64,000 nucleotides of DNA from Streptomyces pseudovenezuelae (GTDB taxonomy: Bacteria; Actinomycetota; Actinomycetes; Streptomycetales; Streptomycetaceae), in NCBI RefSeq assembly GCF_029892565.1, contig NZ_JARXVH010000010.1, positions 124,001-188,000 of the forward strand, given 5' to 3'. Below, piece by piece: positions 60,488 to 64,000 of this stretch. Below the pieces are notes generated by a model. That model ran no database searches. It saw only the letters and a list, made by a program, of their open reading frames with translations, and was not told the DNA's origin. Within the stretch, counting starts at the first letter, position 1. Each line of letters opens with the position of its first letter. The position numbers and the translations under genes are program-made.

Positions 60488-60676
60488 ATGTGTTCCCACC
60501 AGCCTTCGAGCTCTTCCTCCGGCAACTGCGCCGCGCATGTCGTCGCCGCCCACCCCGAGCAGGGCTGGAGCCTGCTCTGCGACGGGGCGATCGTGTTCGA
60601 CGACTCCGGTGAACTGACCCCCGACGGCCGCGCGGTCGCGCCGCACCGGGTCGCTTCGCTGACGATGGCGGCCTGA
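60488..60676 (+). CDS. DUF5999-type small protein
   Basis: A 62-residue protein from ATG 60488, with GGAGGT five bases upstream. MCSHQPSSS, then AAHVVAAHPEQGWSLLCDGAIVFDDSGELTPDGRAVAPHR, is typical of short Streptomyces proteins of the DUF5999 family. It has three cysteines and several histidines, so metal or redox sensing is conceivable. Function is unknown. It is divergent from the DUF6299 gene. Confidence 0.8.
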   Translation: MCSHQPSSSSSGNCAAHVVAAHPEQGWSLLCDGAIVFDDSGELTPDGRAVAPHRVASLTMAA

Positions 60677-60931
60677 GGCACGGTCACGCACGACTTCCTT
60701 GAGATGAGCCCGCGTTGAACCCCGCCGGCCCTCGCACCTCTCGGTAGAGGTGTTCGAGCAGATGCCCCGGCGCGAAGCGCACCGCACCACCCAGAGATCC
60801 GGCGACCGCGCCGCGCCCACATTCGCGACCGGCCCACTCGCCGCCGCACCACCCTCGGACCCCACCGCCGCCCGCCGAAAGAGCTCGCGGCACACTGTGA
60901 GTGTCCGACCCACATACTCTGGACCGGCGCA

Positions 60932-61690
60932 ATGAGTTTCATCGAGGAAATGCGCGCCGCCTTTACCCGCGGCGAGACGGACGAAGTAGAGCGAATGAGC
61001 CGCGCCGAGCTTTCCCGTGCACGCGAAAACAGCGACCCGGCGGGCGAGATCAACGCACTCTATGGACTCGCCGCTGTCGCCATGCGAGCTCATGACGCGA
61101 CGAGAACTCGGCAGTTGGGCGAGGAAGCTCTCGCGGTGGCGCTGCGTGCCGGCGACAAGAGCCTCGAAGAAGCGCCGCGCCACATGTTGGCAGGAGCGGC
61201 GCGTATGGCAGGTGATGTCGCGACGGCCCGAGTCCTGTACGAGGAGAGCATCGCTCTCAACGAGTCCCTCGGGAACGAGGACCGGGCGGTGCGCGAGCGA
61301 CACAATCTCGGTTGGATGGAACTGCATTCGAGCGATATCGACCGGGCTCGCGACCTTTTCGCGGCGGTACGGCGCTACGTGGCACGGAATGACTATCAGG
61401 CGTTCATCCCGTACGCGGTATTGGACGCTGCGGCCATAGCCGTTCGCGACGGCGCGTACCCGCAAGCCGCTCGACTTCTCGCGGTGGTCACGACGGCCTT
61501 GGCGGACAATGATCAGCTCGACCCCGATGACGCCATTGAGTACGAGTCACTTCGGGACCGGCTGGTGACGGAACTCGGACGCGACGCCTTCGACATCGCG
61601 TACACCAGCGGACTTGAACTGGTTCCTCTTGAGGCTCTCTCCGCACTTCCGGCAGATCGCTTCGAGGCTGATTCCTCCCGGACGAACTGA
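60932..61690 (+). CDS. Orphan tetratricopeptide-repeat protein
   Basis: A 252-residue all-helical protein made of about five TPR-like helix pairs (for example EINALYGLAAVAMRAHDATRTRQLGEEAL and ARHMLAGAARMAGDVATARVLYEESIAL in family terms). It resembles the C-terminal TPR part of actinobacterial LuxR/SARP-type regulators, but no DNA-binding or ATPase domain is attached. ATG 60932 has no strong RBS. The gene has visibly more A/T at third positions than its neighbours, hinting at acquisition. It probably mediates protein-protein contact; partner unknown. Confidence 0.7.
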   Translation: MSFIEEMRAAFTRGETDEVERMSRAELSRARENSDPAGEINALYGLAAVAMRAHDATRTRQLGEEALAVALRAGDKSLEEAPRHMLAGAARMAGDVATARVLYEESIALNESLGNEDRAVRERHNLGWMELHSSDIDRARDLFAAVRRYVARNDYQAFIPYAVLDAAAIAVRDGAYPQAARLLAVVTTALADNDQLDPDDAIEYESLRDRLVTELGRDAFDIAYTSGLELVPLEALSALPADRFEADSSRTN

Positions 61691-61861
61691 CCGCGTCCGC
61701 GAGAAGCCGCACACCAGGCGGCCCGAGACGGTTCGAGCGAGGATGAGGGCATCGCCGGTTCCCTCCGCGCACGGTATCGCGCCCCGTTGACTGTCGTCAC
61801 CAAGGCGATACGCTCGATGCGCGAGCCCAGACCCCGCCACCAGGCAAGGGGGCGCATCGCC

Positions 61862-63478
61862 ATGATCGACTCGGCGCATGTCGACACCTTCGCGCGCGAT
61901 CACCTCCCGCCGCGCGAGGAGTGGCCGGAGCTGCGCTTCGAGCTGCCGGAGCTGAGGTACCCCGATCGGGTGAACTGTGCCGCCGAGCTTCTGACCGGCC
62001 CGGACGCCGACAGCCCGGTGTTCCACACCCCCGCAGGACCCTCCTGGACGTACGGCGATCTGCGCGCCCGCGTCGACCGGCTCGCGCATGTCCTGTCCGG
62101 CGACCTCGGTGTGGTCCCCGGGAACCGGGTGCTGCTGCGCGGGCCGACCACGCCGTGGCTCGTGGCCTGTTGGCTGGCGGTGCTGAAGGCGGGCGCGGTC
62201 GCCGTGACGGTGCTGGCGCAGCAGCGGCCGCACGAGCTGGCCACGATGTGCGGGATCGCCGACATAGGGCAGGCCCTGTGCGACATACGGGCCGTCGACG
62301 ACCTCGCCAAGGCGGAGATACCGGGGCTGCGCATCACGACGTACGGCGGCGACTCCCCCGACGACCTCCTGCGTCGTCCGGCGCCCGACACCCCGTACCC
62401 GGCCGTCGACACGGCGGCCGACGACGTCGCGCTGATCGCGTTCACGTCCGGCACCACCGGCCGCCCCAAGGGGTGCATGCACTTCCACCGGGACGTGCTG
62501 GCCATAGCCGACACCTTCTCGAAGCATGTGCTGCGGCCCCGTCGGGACGACGTCTTCGCGGGGAGTCCGCCGCTCGGTTTCACCTTCGGGCTGGGCGGGC
62601 TGGTGATTTTCCCGATGCGCGTCGGCGCGAGTTCGCTGTTGCTCGAACAGGCGGGCCCCAAGCAGCTGTTGCCCGCGATCGCCGCCCACCGGGTCTCGGT
62701 GCTGTTCACCGCGCCGACCGCCTACCGCGCGATGCTCGGCGAACTCGACGCGCACGACGTCTCGTCCCTGCGCCGCTGCGTCTCCGCCGGGGAGAACCTG
62801 CCCGCCGCCACCTGGCAGGCCTGGCGGGAGCGGACCGGGCTGCGGATCATCAACGGCATAGGCGCCACCGAGCTGTTGCACATCTTCATCTCCGCCGCCG
62901 ACGAGGACATCAGGCCCGGCACGACGGGGAAGCCGGTGCCGGGGTGGCACGCGCGCGTGCAGGACGCGGGCGGAACGCCGCTGCCCGACGGGGAGTCGGG
63001 GCTGCTCGCCGTGCAAGGGCCGGTCGGCTGCCGGTACTTGGCCGACCCGCGCCAGCGCGAGTACGTGCGCGGCGGCTGGAACGTCACCGGCGACACCTAT
63101 GTGCGCGAGAGCGACGGTTACCTGCGCTTCGTCGCCCGCGCGGACGACATGATCATCTCGGCCGGCTACAACATCGCCGGACCGGAGGTCGAGGACGCGT
63201 TGCTGCGTCACCCGGACGTGGTCGAGGCGGCGGTCGTGGGGCGGCCCGACGAGGCCCGCGGTCAGGTGGTGGTGGCCTACGCCGTCCTCAAGGAGGGCGC
63301 CGAACGGGACGCCGAGGCCCTGCGCGCCTTCGTCAAGTCCGAGCTGGCGCCGTACAAATGCCCCCGCGAGATCGTCTTCCTGGAGGCGCTGCCACGCACC
63401 GCCACCGGCAAGCTGCAGCGGTTCAGATTGCGCATCGAAGATCACCCCGGAGTTGACACCGATGGTGACCAGCAGTGA
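61862..63478 (+). CDS. Acyl-CoA synthetase of the benzoate-CoA ligase type
   Basis: A 538-residue adenylating enzyme that would activate an aromatic or related acid with ATP and CoA. Motifs include the P-loop TSGTTGRPKGCMHFHRD, the A5 region GIGATELLHIF, A7/A8 GDTYVRESDGYLRFVARADDMIISAGYNIAG and the A10 lysine in PRTATGKLQR. The phrase TELLHIFIS is typical of benzoate/2-aminobenzoate-CoA ligases. ATG 61862 follows AAGGGGG. The next gene on the same strand, 15 bp away, is a PaaX-type repressor, which in other bacteria responds to aryl-CoA; the pair suggests regulated aromatic acid use. Confidence 0.87.
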   Translation: MIDSAHVDTFARDHLPPREEWPELRFELPELRYPDRVNCAAELLTGPDADSPVFHTPAGPSWTYGDLRARVDRLAHVLSGDLGVVPGNRVLLRGPTTPWLVACWLAVLKAGAVAVTVLAQQRPHELATMCGIADIGQALCDIRAVDDLAKAEIPGLRITTYGGDSPDDLLRRPAPDTPYPAVDTAADDVALIAFTSGTTGRPKGCMHFHRDVLAIADTFSKHVLRPRRDDVFAGSPPLGFTFGLGGLVIFPMRVGASSLLLEQAGPKQLLPAIAAHRVSVLFTAPTAYRAMLGELDAHDVSSLRRCVSAGENLPAATWQAWRERTGLRIINGIGATELLHIFISAADEDIRPGTTGKPVPGWHARVQDAGGTPLPDGESGLLAVQGPVGCRYLADPRQREYVRGGWNVTGDTYVRESDGYLRFVARADDMIISAGYNIAGPEVEDALLRHPDVVEAAVVGRPDEARGQVVVAYAVLKEGAERDAEALRAFVKSELAPYKCPREIVFLEALPRTATGKLQRFRLRIEDHPGVDTDGDQQ

Positions 63479-63493
63479 TGTCGAAGACCTAAG

Positions 63494-64000
63494 ATGATCA
63501 ACGTGTCCGACCAGCCTGCCCCACGGTCTCTCATCGTCACGCTCTACGGCGCGTACGGCCGCTTCGTGCCGGGCCCCGTGCCCGTCGCCGAACTGATCCG
63601 GCTGCTCGCCGCGGTCGGCGTGGACGCGCCCTCCGTACGCTCCTCGGTGTCCCGTCTAAAACGGCGCGGACTGCTGCTGCCGTCACGCACGGCCCAGGGC
63701 ACGGCGGGGTACGAACTCTCGGCGGAGGCACGCCAGTTGCTCGACGACGGCGACCGCCGCATCTACGCCGATGTGCCGCCCGAGGACGAGGGCTGGGTGC
63801 TCGCCGTGTTCTCCGTACCGGAGTCGGAGCGACAGAAGCGGCACGTCCTGCGCTCCCGCCTGGCCGGTCTCGGCTTCGGCAGCGCGGCACCGGGCGTGTG
63901 GATCGCCCCGGCCCGGCTGTACGAGGAGACCCGGCACACCCTCGTACGGCTGCGGCTCGACCCGTACGTCGACCTCTTCCGCGGCGAGCACCTGGGCTTC
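63494..64000 (+). CDS. PaaX-family transcriptional regulator (5' part; runs off the window)
   Basis: Starting at ATG 63494 (or in-frame GTG 63503), 169 codons are visible before the window ends. PRSLIVTLYGAYGRF, then VRSSVSRLKRRGLLLPSRTAQGTAGYELS, is the PaaX winged-helix N-terminus. The central part (WVLAVFSVPESERQKRHVLRSRLAGLGFG, then GVWIAPARL) is the second PaaX domain. PaaX represses phenylacetate or related aromatic catabolic genes and is released by the aryl-CoA. Here the adjacent CoA ligase may produce the effector. Confidence 0.87.
   Translation, partial: MINVSDQPAPRSLIVTLYGAYGRFVPGPVPVAELIRLLAAVGVDAPSVRSSVSRLKRRGLLLPSRTAQGTAGYELSAEARQLLDDGDRRIYADVPPEDEGWVLAVFSVPESERQKRHVLRSRLAGLGFGSAAPGVWIAPARLYEETRHTLVRLRLDPYVDLFRGEHLGF

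Noticed and set aside
60684..60932. 82-codon minus-strand frame between the DUF5999 and TPR genes
   Set aside because: Gly/Ser/Arg-rich without RBS or recognisable pattern; the region is treated as non-coding.

Overview
The window looks like the chromosome of a Streptomyces or a very close relative. It is uniformly GC-rich, GTG starts behind AGGAGG-type ribosome binding sites are frequent, and the gene content is typical. As I recall the S. coelicolor order, murA2 (SCO5998), aconitase (SCO5999), ngcEFG (SCO6005-6007), rok7B7 (SCO6008), xylFGH (SCO6009-6011) and dxs (SCO6013) form one conserved segment. The same genes occur here in the same relative order, but about 26 kb of glycan-degradation genes separates ngcE from aconitase.

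Layout. 0-6 kb: a broken CBM3 end joined tail to tail to a nucleotide-sugar dehydrogenase remnant, a beta-propeller protein, a beta-hydroxyacid dehydrogenase, an NYN/PIN-like protein, a frameshifted membrane glycosyltransferase and an APC permease. 6-16.6 kb (all minus strand): dxs, the xylose transporter xylFGH, its ROK regulator, and the N-acetylglucosamine/chitobiose transporter ngcEFG. 16.9-40.8 kb: two GH92 alpha-mannosidases, a GH67 alpha-glucuronidase, an ECF41-like sigma factor with its AhpD-like partner, a six-gene operon (two LplBC-type permeases, a binding lipoprotein, GH39 beta-xylosidase, YesL-like protein, GH42 beta-galactosidase), a divergent CE7 esterase, an AA10 LPMO with CBM2, and a GH27 enzyme. 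40.8-48 kb: a two-component system, aconitase behind an iron box, a DUF4236 mini-gene and an XRE-MurA fusion. 48-53.5 kb: assorted single genes including a potassium channel and a glutamine amidotransferase-methyltransferase fusion. 53.7-59.6 kb: a 4-hydroxyproline catabolic operon. 59.8-64 kb: small Streptomyces-type proteins, an orphan TPR protein, a benzoate-CoA-ligase-like enzyme and the start of a PaaX-type regulator.

The glycan region reads as a plant-biomass island. Secreted LPMO and esterase, GH92 and GH27 enzymes act outside; ABC transporters import xylo-oligomers, xylose and chito-oligomers; intracellular GH67, GH39 and GH42 finish hydrolysis. The promoters carry different recognisable operators: a CebR box, a CGAAACTTTCG xylan-type box, a GACAACGTTGTC palindrome shared by both GH92 genes, a Rok7B7-type motif and a dre-like site. 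The separate functions are therefore probably wired to separate sugar signals.

I found no tRNA, rRNA, CRISPR array, intact insertion sequence or phage genes.
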